64,000 nt of DNA from Prevotella sp. E13-27 (GTDB lineage Bacteria; Bacteroidota; Bacteroidia; Bacteroidales; Bacteroidaceae). The notes below the pieces were generated by a model. The model had not been told where the DNA came from and ran no database searches. It saw only the letters and a list, made by a program, of their open reading frames with translations. Shown piece by piece: positions 5,827 to 14,525 of the stretch (position 1 is the stretch's first letter; the number at the start of each line of letters is the position of its first letter). The stretch is taken from assembly GCF_023217965.1 (NCBI RefSeq), contig NZ_JALPSC010000001.1:992001-1056000 (forward strand), in the 5' to 3' direction. Made by a program: the position numbers and the translations under genes.

Positions 5827-8259
5827 ATGAGTAAAAACAAATTATTACTTCTGCTCGCGCTGCTCTTGACGGCGGCGACGGGCGCATGGGCACAGACGGA
5901 AATCACCACGATACCCAATGGTGATTTCGAAACGTGGACTTACGATGGAGAAGATATGCCCAATTATTGGAACTCTAATGCAACATCTGATGGTAGCTTG
6001 GCTGCTATGTCGGGCGGCAAACAGTTAAAACGCTCCACCGACGTGCGCCCAGGTTCCTCCGGACAGTATTCCTGTTCCATTTGGTCAAAGAGTACAATGG
6101 GTGTGATAAACATAGGCATTTTGACCTCAGGACGCATACATTTTGGTTCTATGTCTTCTATAGATAAAGCAAACTACATCTATTCTGATCGCGATGGCAG
6201 CAATACCAAAAATAATTTCACCAATCCATGCGCCATGCCATTCACAGGCAAGCCTACGGCTATAAAGGTATGGGTGAAGTATGTGCAGGGAGGCACCGGC
6301 TATGGCAATTATGCCACTGCCAAGTTCTCTGCCACCATTCATGGCGATGCAGACTATGTAGCATACAACCTGGCTGAACATGACAACGATAACAATAAAG
6401 CGTTGGTCGTAGCATCTGCCGAGCAAGAAATAGCCTATAATAATGGCGAGTGGGAGCAAATAACTATTCCTTTCAATTACACGGACAACGATGTCGCTCC
6501 TGCCTACATCCTTATCAATGCCTATACCAATGCCTATCCTGGCAAGGGTAAGGCTAATGACTATCTTTATATAGACGACATTGAATTGGAGTATGCGCCA
6601 GAACCCGGCATCGCTTCCACCTACACCGTTTCTCTGAAGGACGGCGTGAAGGATGCCGACAAGTGGACGGTGAAGGTGGGCGAGGGCGAGGCCCAGGCGC
6701 TGCCCATCGGCGGACTGAAGGGCGACGGCTCGGAGACCGTGACGCTGCAGTACAACGGACGACTGAAGGTGAAGTGCGTGAAGGCTACAAGCGAGGCTGC
6801 ACCGGCTGAGGCCAGCGTTCCCGACGGGGCCATCAACGGCAAGTTCAGCGTAAGCGATGGCAAGCAGGTTTATTTCTCGAAGGGTAACCTGCGCTACGCA
6901 TCGGGTGCTTGGAGTTTCTTCGACAACCAGTATGACTATTACACAAGCTATAGCGCAGACGCATGGGACCACTTCGGCTGGAGCACATCTGCTACCGATT
7001 ACGGTAAGAATACTTCTACAACCAACAGCGATTATTCCGGCGACTTCGTGGACTGGGGCGCAACGATGGGCACAGGCTGGCGCACGCTGACAAGTGACGA
7101 GTGGACATATCTGTTGAACACCCGCAGTGCATCTTCCGTGGGCGGCACCGACAACGGCCGCTATGCCAAGGCTAAGGTAAACGATGTACCGGGCGTTATC
7201 CTCTTCCCCGACACCTATACTCACCCCGACGGCGTAAATGCTCCGACAGGTGTCAACGCAACAGGCGACACTGGCTGGAATGGCAACAGCTACACCGCTG
7301 CGGATTGGACTAAGATGGAGTCTGCCGGCTGTGTGTTCCTGCCGGCTGCAGGCATGCGGATTGGCACGTCGATGGGCGGTCTGGGCTCGAACGGCTACTA
7401 CTGGTCTGCTACGCCTAATGGCCCGGGCAACGTGTACGACGTGTACATCAGTTCGGGCAGTCTGGTTTCCGCGAACTTCGGCAGTCGGATCCAAGGGCTC
7501 AGCGTCCGTCTCGTTCAGGAGGCTACGACCGACGCGGCTCCGGCGAAGCCCGCGGCTACGGTGACGACGGCACCGACGGGTGCGGCGATTGTTGGCGTTG
7601 GCAAGGGCACGGCGCTGGTTAGCGGTGGCGTGGCCGACGGCGGCACGCTCTGGTATGCAGTGACCACGACGAACACGAAGCCTGCCTCGACGGATGGCTT
7701 CAGCGACAAGGTGCCCACGGCTGAGACCATCACCGCCAGTGGCACGGTATATGTTTGGTATTACGTGAAGGCCGACGACGACACGCACTCCGACAGCGAG
7801 ATTGCGGCTACGGCCATTGAGGTTCCCGTGGCCGACATCGTATGGGACGCTACGAACGTCACCGACATTGATGTCGAGGGCACCTACGTGTCATATACGA
7901 AGGAGGGCATCACGCTGAGTGCTAATGACGGAGAAGATATATATGCCATGTGGGCTGATAACGGAGATCCGAAGACGGATGGCATCAGTTTCCAAGTGTA
8001 CGCTCTCGGCGGCTTTACCTTCACGGCACCGACCGGCAAGGAGTTCACAAAGATCGAGATGAATGCCCAAGGTTTTTATGGATGGAATGAGGCAAATCTC
8101 GGCGTGGGATGGACATATTTTGAAGATGAAACGAAAAACATTTATAAAGTCACGTGGACGGGCAGTGCCGCCTCGACGGATAAGCTGCTGCCGCTTACTG
8201 AGGATTTCATCGGCGAAAATGTGAAAAGCATCGGGTTCTACCTGGTGGATGCAGAGTAA
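5827..8259 (+). CDS. Secreted modular protein with PCMD-like and lectin-fold-like domains
   Basis: The 810-aa protein begins with a signal peptide (residues 1-22, ending GAWA). Residues 24-257 resemble the PCMD (putative carbohydrate metabolism) domain: it starts IPNGDFETWTYDGEDMPNYW and ends DYLYIDDIELEY. About 335-565 resembles the Fibrobacter-paralogous/DUF1566 type of lectin-like domain (VYFSKGNLRY ... GYYWSATPNG ... LSVRLVQE). About 575-675 is a Prevotella surface module (GTLWYAVTT...TVYVWYYVKA) that recurs in the next two secreted proteins. A further beta-rich domain ends abruptly at VDAE without the GIYI-NGRKVVVK tail seen at 12587 and 14526. The 5' 700 bp is almost identical to that of 9357 and is visibly less GC-rich than the rest. 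Likely cell surface or secreted; substrate unknown. Confidence 0.85.
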   Translation: MSKNKLLLLLALLLTAATGAWAQTEITTIPNGDFETWTYDGEDMPNYWNSNATSDGSLAAMSGGKQLKRSTDVRPGSSGQYSCSIWSKSTMGVINIGILTSGRIHFGSMSSIDKANYIYSDRDGSNTKNNFTNPCAMPFTGKPTAIKVWVKYVQGGTGYGNYATAKFSATIHGDADYVAYNLAEHDNDNNKALVVASAEQEIAYNNGEWEQITIPFNYTDNDVAPAYILINAYTNAYPGKGKANDYLYIDDIELEYAPEPGIASTYTVSLKDGVKDADKWTVKVGEGEAQALPIGGLKGDGSETVTLQYNGRLKVKCVKATSEAAPAEASVPDGAINGKFSVSDGKQVYFSKGNLRYASGAWSFFDNQYDYYTSYSADAWDHFGWSTSATDYGKNTSTTNSDYSGDFVDWGATMGTGWRTLTSDEWTYLLNTRSASSVGGTDNGRYAKAKVNDVPGVILFPDTYTHPDGVNAPTGVNATGDTGWNGNSYTAADWTKMESAGCVFLPAAGMRIGTSMGGLGSNGYYWSATPNGPGNVYDVYISSGSLVSANFGSRIQGLSVRLVQEATTDAAPAKPAATVTTAPTGAAIVGVGKGTALVSGGVADGGTLWYAVTTTNTKPASTDGFSDKVPTAETITASGTVYVWYYVKADDDTHSDSEIAATAIEVPVADIVWDATNVTDIDVEGTYVSYTKEGITLSANDGEDIYAMWADNGDPKTDGISFQVYALGGFTFTAPTGKEFTKIEMNAQGFYGWNEANLGVGWTYFEDETKNIYKVTWTGSAASTDKLLPLTEDFIGENVKSIGFYLVDAE

Positions 8260-8434
8260 TCCCCTCGCGCGCGTATATATATATATAATGTATAGGAAAC
8301 GAGAAAAAACGACGTGAACGATGACGACGATGGCGAGAAGGGAGTGCTCCTACGGGGCGGAGAAGCTCGGCCCGAGGCTCAGAACTCGGATTTACGCCAC
8401 GGAAATCGGGATTCGTATATCAATTTCATGAAAA

Positions 8435-8734
8435 GAGTGCCCCTGTCGGGGCAGAAATCTAACAAATCTTACAAATCTGACAAAAGAAAAAAAAAAGATT
8501 CTGAACAATTTGAATGATTTGAAAGATTTCTCGCGAAGCGACTGAATAAGGGAGTGCCCCTGTCGGGGCAGAAATCTAACAAATCTTACAAATCTTACAA
8601 ATCTGACAAAAGAAAAAAAAAGATTCTGAACAATTTGAATGATTTGAAAGATTTCTCGCGAAGCGACTGAATAAGGGAGTGCCCCTGTCGGGGCAGAAAT
8701 CTAACAAATCTTACAAATCTGACAGAAAGAAATT
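8435..8734. repeat. Tandem copies of AT-rich hairpin element
   Basis: Units begin at 8435, 8552 and 8677 (periods about 117 and 125). Each has the hairpin TGCCCC-TGTC-GGGGCA, arms AAATCTAACAAATCTTAC and GATTTGAATGATTTGAAAG, and the end hairpin TCTCGC-GAA-GCGA. The difference in period comes from one extra TACAAATCT and A-tract length. The third unit is cut short by the gene at 8735. The stretch 8260-8434 has no gene that I can support. Confidence 0.8.
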
Positions 8735-9160
8735 ATGGATGCAATAAGCGAATACAATAAGAAGTACGAGTTCTTCCGCGAGATAACGGGAGAAGCGATG
8801 CGCGTACACCGTAAGTTCCGTGGCGGACTGCTGGAGTCGGCCTATGAGGCTGCGCTGAAGTATCTGCTGGAGCAGAAAGGCTATGCTGTGGAGCGGCAGG
8901 TGTTCGTACCCATGTATTGGGACAACGTGCGCCTCGACCAGGACTATCGCCTCGACCTGTTGGTCAACGACAACATCATCCTGGAGCTCAAGGCCATCAA
9001 GCATATCGACACGCCGCACCGCCAGCAGCTGTGGAGCTACCTGCGCATTACTCGCAAGCCTTACGGAATGCTTATCAACTTCAGTCCTGAGGGTCTCTAC
9101 TCGGAGTGGTATCACTTCGACGAGCTCACAGGCGACATCGACAGAATTAAATTAATGTGA
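8735..9160 (+). CDS. GxxExxY protein (PD-(D/E)XK-fold)
   Basis: The 141-aa protein carries the family motif G-L-L-E-S-A-Y at about residues 30-36. It also has the nuclease-like core YRLDLLVNDNIILELKAIK, where D and E-x-K correspond to the PD-(D/E)XK signature, and a conserved HRQQLWSYLRITRKPYGMLINF tail. Family members are common in Bacteroidetes; their role is unproven and nuclease activity is inferred from the fold. The gene sits between copies of the AT-rich hairpin element (8435-8734 and 9161-9312) and has no neighbour close enough for an operon, so it probably belongs to the repeat-associated accessory set. Confidence 0.88.
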   Translation: MDAISEYNKKYEFFREITGEAMRVHRKFRGGLLESAYEAALKYLLEQKGYAVERQVFVPMYWDNVRLDQDYRLDLLVNDNIILELKAIKHIDTPHRQQLWSYLRITRKPYGMLINFSPEGLYSEWYHFDELTGDIDRIKLM

Positions 9161-9312
9161 GAGTGCCCCTGTCGGGGCAGAAATCTGACAAATCTTACAG
9201 AAAAAATTGTTTGATTTGAATGATTTGAAAGATTTCTCCGACGACAGTCGGACTCCAGAGACAAAAGATTAATGTAAGATTTGGAAGATTTGAAAGATTT
9301 CTCGCCGAAGGC
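9161..9312. repeat. AT-rich hairpin element, further copies
   Basis: The TGCCCC-TGTC-GGGGCA hairpin at about 9164 is followed by AT-rich arms and TCCGAC-GACA-GTCGGA (9237-9252), then a partial unit ending TCTCGCC-GAA-GGCGA (about 9299-9313). The three end-hairpin variants TCCGAC/GTCGGA, TCGCC/GGCGA and TCGC/GCGA occupy the same site in different copies. Confidence 0.75.
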
Positions 9313-9356
9313 GACTCAAGAACAAAGAAATAATAACAATTAAAATTATAAGTAAT

Positions 9357-10949
9357 ATGAAACAATTAAAGAAAACATTACTGACGCTCGTCGCGCTATT
9401 AGCCGTGACGACGGGAGCGTGGGCGCAGACGGAAATCACCACGATACCCAATGGTGATTTCGAAACGTGGACCTACGATGGAGAAGATATGCCCAATTAT
9501 TGGAACTCTAATGCAACATCTGATGGTAGCTTGGCTGCTATGTCGGGCGGCAAACAGTTAAAACGCTCCACCGACGTGCGCCCAGGTTCCTCCGGACAGT
9601 ATTCCTGTTCCATTTGGTCAAAGAGTACAATGGGTGTGATAAACATAGGCATTTTGACCTCAGGACGCATACATTTTGGTTCTATGTCTTCTATAGATAA
9701 AGCAAACTACATCTATTCTGATCGCGATGGCAGCAATACCAAAAATAATTTCACCAATCCATGCGCCATGCCATTCACAGGCAAGCCTACGGCTATAAAG
9801 GTATGGGTGAAGTATGTGCAGGGAGGCACCGGCTATGGCGACTATGCCACTGCCAAGTTCTCTGCCACCATTCATGGCGATGCAGACTATGTAGCATACA
9901 ACCTGGCTGAAGATGACAACGATGACAATAAAGCGTTGGTCGTAGCATCTGCCGAGCAAGAAATAGCCTATAATAATGGCGAGTGGGAGCAACTAACTAT
10001 TCCTTTCAATTACACGGACAACAATGTCGTTCCCGCCTACATCCTTATCAATGCCTATACCAATGCCTATCCTGGCAAGGGTAAGGCTAATGACTATCTT
10101 TATATAGACGACATTGAATTGGAGTATGCCGCCCCCTCCACCTCCGGCCCCGAGGTCGCCTGGAACGCTGCGGCGAAGACCGGCACGTTCACCATGCCCG
10201 GCGGAAACGTGACACTGGAGCCCGAGTACTACCCGCAGGCCACCGTGGCTGACGGTGGTGTGACCGCTGCCGACGCTGACGCGCGCGCCACTACCGACGA
10301 CCCGCTGGTGAAGGTGGACGCCACGAAGCTCACCGGCGCCAAGAAGCTGATGTACTTCGTCAGCAACAGCGGCACCACCGCACCCGCCTACGACGCTGAG
10401 GGCTGGACCGACCAGCTGCCCACCGCCGAGGGCATCACCCAGCAGGGCATCGTCTATGTATGGTACTACCCCGTGGGCACTGACGAGGGCGTCGATGGCG
10501 CCACCGCCACCTACAGCGATGGCGACATCTGCCTGCAGTCCATCACCGCACGCATCGCCGACGCGCCCACCTACGCCGTCACCTTCGCCGAAGGCACCGA
10601 AGAGTCCGACAAGTGGAAGGCCGAGCCCAACGCCGGCGTGACGAAGGGCGAGACCGTCACCGTCACCTACACCGGCTCGAAGAAAGTCATCGGCGTGAAG
10701 GCCGAGAAGAAAGCGGCAGCGGCATTGAAGACCCTCATCATCACAGGCGTCGCCACCAAATCTATCAACTATGTCGAAGGCGACACTTGGCAGCAGGCCA
10801 TCGAGCGTCCTGAGAACGCGGGCAGTGGCTTGAAGGTGCAGGGCAATTACATACTCAACGGGGGGTTAACATTGATGATAGGCTCTGGTTATGTAAGACC
10901 CGGAGACACAATCGATGCCACCAAGAACTATTCACTCGAAGCCGACTAA
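9357..10949 (+). CDS. Secreted modular protein with PCMD-like domain
   Basis: The 530-aa protein has a signal peptide (1-23, ending GAWA). Residues 25-257 are almost identical to residues 24-257 of the protein at 5827; I see only a handful of substitutions, for example GYGDY for GYGNY and DNNVVPAY for DNDVAPAY. Downstream it diverges into WNAAAKTGTFTMPGGNVTL, the shared VYVWYYPVG module and a short end (NYSLEAD) with no C-terminal sorting-type tail. The GC-rich codon use after residue 258 contrasts with the first half. Likely surface-exposed or secreted. Domain swapping or gene conversion with 5827 is the simplest explanation. Confidence 0.82.
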   Translation: MKQLKKTLLTLVALLAVTTGAWAQTEITTIPNGDFETWTYDGEDMPNYWNSNATSDGSLAAMSGGKQLKRSTDVRPGSSGQYSCSIWSKSTMGVINIGILTSGRIHFGSMSSIDKANYIYSDRDGSNTKNNFTNPCAMPFTGKPTAIKVWVKYVQGGTGYGDYATAKFSATIHGDADYVAYNLAEDDNDDNKALVVASAEQEIAYNNGEWEQLTIPFNYTDNNVVPAYILINAYTNAYPGKGKANDYLYIDDIELEYAAPSTSGPEVAWNAAAKTGTFTMPGGNVTLEPEYYPQATVADGGVTAADADARATTDDPLVKVDATKLTGAKKLMYFVSNSGTTAPAYDAEGWTDQLPTAEGITQQGIVYVWYYPVGTDEGVDGATATYSDGDICLQSITARIADAPTYAVTFAEGTEESDKWKAEPNAGVTKGETVTVTYTGSKKVIGVKAEKKAAAALKTLIITGVATKSINYVEGDTWQQAIERPENAGSGLKVQGNYILNGGLTLMIGSGYVRPGDTIDATKNYSLEAD

Positions 10950-11005
10950 CCTCTCTCTCGCGTATATAATATAAAAGGTATAAACAACATAAAGAAATAC
11001 AATAT

Positions 11006-12529
11006 ATGAAAACAATATCAAGATATATAATGACGCTCGCGCTGCTACTCACGGCAGTCACGGGCGCGTGGGCCACGGACGGCGTGAAAATAACCACGAC
11101 GGAGATAGTCCCCCCCGCAGCATGGAATAAAGACTACTCAGGCCTGTTACCGAGCGACATGCCCGGCCTCAAAGCCGACGCCATCACCGAAGAACAGGCC
11201 AAGGCATGGGCCGACGTTCCAAAGACCGGCAGCGTAGTACTGATTTACGGCTACGTAGATGCTGGAGACTGGATAGATTACAATCAAATCAACTTTACCG
11301 ACGGTCAGGTCGTTTTGTCTACTTCATCAAGCTTAAACCACTCTTCTGTTTATTACAATACAAATAATAATATACTAAAGTATTACTACGCCACCGGCAT
11401 TGAGGGCGGCATCGAGGTCGCTTGGAACGCCTCGACCAAGACCGGCACCTTCTCGATGCCCGGCAGCGACGTCGTGCTGACACCCATCTACGCCAAGGCA
11501 GCCGCATTCGCCACCACGGGCACCGAGCCCGAAGTGAAGACGCTGCTGCCCGAAGCCGCTGAAGGCGTCATCGCCGGCACCGACGCATCGCTCATCGCCG
11601 AGGGCACCGGCATCGTGGCCTTCGCCGCAGCGAGCACCGATGTCACGCAGGGCACGCTGATGTACGCCATCGGCACCTCAGCCACCGAGGCCCCCGCACT
11701 CACCGCATTCAGCGCCACAGTGCCCACAGCCGAGAACATCGCTGACGACGGCGCAGATGTCTATGTATGGTACTACATCAAGGGCGCCGACACCCCCGAC
11801 GGCCAGCAAGCCACCGAGGAGAACACCTTCAACGACACCGAGCCCGCCTGCCTCACCGTCCAGGTGCTCACCAACAAGTTCGACATCCAGTTCAACGCCG
11901 CCAATGCCAACACCATCGAGGCCGGCAAGGCCACCGTTACCGTAGGTGGCACAGCCGCCACCGTCACCGAGGGCAAGCTCGAGAGCGTGAAGATGGGCAC
12001 CGAGGTGAAGATGACCGCCAAGGATGGCTACAAGTTCCGCAAGGTGGAGGTGAAGAAGAAGGCGGCGGCTCCTTCGCTCAACATCACCAACCCCGTAGTG
12101 GGACAGATTATCGGCAGCGACGGCAAGAACTACATCTCCGGCACCCTGCCCACGGGCGTGACCCCCGTGGCCAAGATTTGCTATGTCGATGGCAGCAACG
12201 GCCTGGCACTGGCGCTGACCGATGAGGGCACGAAGGACTGGAGCACGGCCATGACTACCTGCGCCGCCCACACGCCGGCCTTCACCGGCGGCACGTGGAA
12301 GCTGGCCAACAATGACGAGTGGGACAACATGATTATCGCTGCCGGCAGCTACGAAGACCTGCGCGACGGCTTCAGCTTCGTCGGCGGAACGAATATGGAG
12401 ATGGGCAGCTACTGGTCGTCTACGGAGATCGGTTCCAACAAGGCGTGGTTCTACGGCTTCGACGAAGGCGACTGGTACAACGACAGTAAGGCCAACGACC
12501 GCCTTGTTCGCGCCTGCCTCGCGTTCTAA
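11006..12529 (+). CDS. Secreted modular protein with C-terminal lectin-like domain
   Basis: The 507-aa protein has a signal peptide (MKTISRYIM...GAWA) identical for most of its length to that of 12587. Residues about 25-130 (EEQAKAWADVPKTGSVVLIYGY) match a module in 12587 (EDQAKSWTGVPSTGAVILFYEF). A WNASTKTGTFSMPGSDVVL segment and a VYVWYYIKG module match 9357. The last ~145 residues (WKLANNDEWDNM ... GSYWSSTEIGS ... RLVRACLAF) look like the DUF1566/Fibrobacter-paralogous lectin-like fold. The protein ends inside that fold, with no T9SS-like tail. The gene lies in a same-strand series with 9357 and 12587; separate leaders suggest separate promoters. Confidence 0.82.
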   Translation: MKTISRYIMTLALLLTAVTGAWATDGVKITTTEIVPPAAWNKDYSGLLPSDMPGLKADAITEEQAKAWADVPKTGSVVLIYGYVDAGDWIDYNQINFTDGQVVLSTSSSLNHSSVYYNTNNNILKYYYATGIEGGIEVAWNASTKTGTFSMPGSDVVLTPIYAKAAAFATTGTEPEVKTLLPEAAEGVIAGTDASLIAEGTGIVAFAAASTDVTQGTLMYAIGTSATEAPALTAFSATVPTAENIADDGADVYVWYYIKGADTPDGQQATEENTFNDTEPACLTVQVLTNKFDIQFNAANANTIEAGKATVTVGGTAATVTEGKLESVKMGTEVKMTAKDGYKFRKVEVKKKAAAPSLNITNPVVGQIIGSDGKNYISGTLPTGVTPVAKICYVDGSNGLALALTDEGTKDWSTAMTTCAAHTPAFTGGTWKLANNDEWDNMIIAAGSYEDLRDGFSFVGGTNMEMGSYWSSTEIGSNKAWFYGFDEGDWYNDSKANDRLVRACLAF

Positions 12530-12586
12530 CCCCCTCTCGCGCGTATATAATATAAAAGGTATAAACAACATAAAGAAATACAATAT

Positions 12587-14383
12587 ATGAAAACAATATC
12601 AAGATATATAATGACGCTCGCACTGCTACTCACGGCAGTCGGCGGAGCGTGGGCGGACGAGACGCCGCTCTTAACGATTGAGAGCAAAGATTACCAGTCC
12701 TTCAAGAGCGGGAGCATGACCTTCGACGACAAGGTCACCGTCACCTTCAGTGGCGAGGTTTTCAACGACGGCGACGAGGAAGGATGGTATGCTGGTTCAG
12801 CATCGCTGCTGACCGTGGCTGGCACCAATGGCTACACCATCACCAGTTGCAAGTTCTACACCGGATACGGCATCGCAGTGACTGGCTACACCGTTGAGGG
12901 AGAGAGCCCCTCGGTATATCTCTATGCAGCGGAGGTCTACACCGATAATAGCAAATCAGTGAGTTTAGGCTCAAACGGCGTTACGAAGATCGAGGTCTAC
13001 GGCGCCGCCGCCGCCACAGACCCTAACGCTGTGACGGCAGCAGAGATTAACTCTGATTTATATTCTGGCTGGAAATCAATAGACGAAAAGTTGATTAAGG
13101 CGAGCGAATTGCCTGGCTTCCAAGCTGTCACAGAGGATCAGGCAAAGAGTTGGACTGGCGTACCGAGTACCGGTGCAGTCATACTATTTTATGAATTTGT
13201 AGCAGATGGAAATGTTAAAGTCGTAAGATTTGAGGACGGAGTATATGACTCATCATACGAAGAGAATGATTTAAGATGCTATGATATCTATGAGGATATC
13301 GCATATAATTATACAAAGTACTTCTACACCACAGGCCCCGCCCCAGCCGAGCCCGACGTCGAGGTGACCACCAACAAGGCTGAGAACGATACCGTCTTCA
13401 CTGAGGCATCGTTCACCATGCCCGCCTTCGACGCCACGGCCGAGTACGAACTGGTGCGCGACATGAGCATCCAGATGACCGCCACCATGGGCGACGGCAC
13501 CGACGGCCTGCGCTACCGCGTGAAGAAGGCAGAGCAGGGCGAAGGCTATGAGCCCGCCGAGATGAACATGTTGCAGGTGCTGGCACTCGTAGAAGTGTAC
13601 GACGGCATCGAGCAGAAAGACCTCACACTGAATCAGGACTACTACTGCCGCATCTATAAGCTCGACGAGCAGACACTCCAGCCCGAAGGCGACGGCGTCA
13701 AGCTTGCCGACTTCGACTTCGCCCCCGGCCTCTACGCCCTTAAGGCCTTCGCCAATGTCGGTAGCAACTACGACGGCGAGACCGCCCTCAGCAACACCTT
13801 CCAGCTCTTCCAGGGCTACGAAATCACCGTACCCGCAGGCGAGTTCGTCACCTACTACAAGGACGAGCCCCTGCGCATCGAGGACCAGGAAGCCGATCTC
13901 TACACCATCCAGAGCGTCAGCGCCGACCAGGCCGTGCTGAGCAGCCCCAGCGACGCCATGCCCGCCCTCACCCCGATGCTCATCTACAACAAGAGCCAGC
14001 AGGAGAAGGTCATCCTCCTCATCCCATGCGCCGAGCCCGACCAGGCCATCACCGTAGCACCTGAGTTCCAGGGCACCCTGACCGGCACCACCATCGCCGC
14101 CAGCACCGACGCCCAGACCAACTACGCCTTCAACGGCAAGGCCTTCGTCTTCGTGAAGAACGACCTCGCCATCGGCGCCAACAAGGCATGGCTGAGCATC
14201 AACACTGGCGTGCCCAGCGCACGAATCACGCTGGTATTCGACGAGACCACGAAGATTACGAACACGAATATCACGAATATCACGAATGGCAACTGGTACG
14301 ACCTGAACGGACGCAAGCTCGACAAGATGCCGACGAAGAAGGGAGTTTACATCATGAACGGACGTAAAGTCGTGGTGAAGTAA
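12587..14383 (+). CDS. Secreted modular protein with Prevotella C-terminal tail
   Basis: This 598-aa protein has a signal peptide (residues 1-23). An N-terminal beta-rich domain follows (YTITSCKFYTGYGI ... GVTKIEVYG). Next comes the module shared with 11006 (ASELPGF...EDQAKSW...GAVILFYEF), then ESFTMPAFDATAEY-type repeats. The C-terminal ~200 residues lead to YDLNGRKLDKM and GVYIMNGRKVVVK. That ending recurs at 14526 and 31561 and resembles the short end of type IX secretion tails; sorting by T9SS is likely but unproven. Its 5' leader and first ~75 coding bases are nearly identical to those of 11006. Confidence 0.82.
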   Translation: MKTISRYIMTLALLLTAVGGAWADETPLLTIESKDYQSFKSGSMTFDDKVTVTFSGEVFNDGDEEGWYAGSASLLTVAGTNGYTITSCKFYTGYGIAVTGYTVEGESPSVYLYAAEVYTDNSKSVSLGSNGVTKIEVYGAAAATDPNAVTAAEINSDLYSGWKSIDEKLIKASELPGFQAVTEDQAKSWTGVPSTGAVILFYEFVADGNVKVVRFEDGVYDSSYEENDLRCYDIYEDIAYNYTKYFYTTGPAPAEPDVEVTTNKAENDTVFTEASFTMPAFDATAEYELVRDMSIQMTATMGDGTDGLRYRVKKAEQGEGYEPAEMNMLQVLALVEVYDGIEQKDLTLNQDYYCRIYKLDEQTLQPEGDGVKLADFDFAPGLYALKAFANVGSNYDGETALSNTFQLFQGYEITVPAGEFVTYYKDEPLRIEDQEADLYTIQSVSADQAVLSSPSDAMPALTPMLIYNKSQQEKVILLIPCAEPDQAITVAPEFQGTLTGTTIAASTDAQTNYAFNGKAFVFVKNDLAIGANKAWLSINTGVPSARITLVFDETTKITNTNITNITNGNWYDLNGRKLDKMPTKKGVYIMNGRKVVVK

Positions 14384-14389
14384 AGACTC

Positions 14390-14515
14390 TCCCCCGACCC
14401 CTCCCTGTGGAGGGAGGGGAGTAGTAAGAAAAGAATAATGCGTGATTGATAGTAAATAAAATACGTACAGAGTGACTTCCCCCTCCCTCAACAGGGAGGG
14501 ACGGGGAGGGTCCAA
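14390..14515. repeat. Pyrimidine-rich palindromes between surface genes
   Basis: There are two copies: 14394-14422 (CCCTCCCTGTGGAGGGAGGGG) and 14478-14514 (CCCCCTCCCTCAACAGGGAGGGACGGGG). They belong to the same element found in frame in three genes (53326, 60547, 63478). A reading frame runs from the second copy into the next gene, but the real start is downstream. Confidence 0.7.
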
Positions 14516-14525
14516 AAATTTATAT

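Noticed and set aside
6127..7788. 553-codon minus-strand frame opposite the 5827 gene; similar long frames opposite 11006, 12587 and 14526
   Set aside because: Shadows of GC-rich coding strands with strong third-base bias; no family features.
8314..8517. 67-codon plus-strand frame after the 5827 gene
   Set aside because: Runs into the tandem AT-rich element; composition is repeat-driven.
14472..14525. Upstream in-frame ATG for the 1408-aa adhesin
   Set aside because: It would put a repeat-encoded stretch (NREGRGG) before the signal peptide; the ATG at 14526 gives a proper signal.
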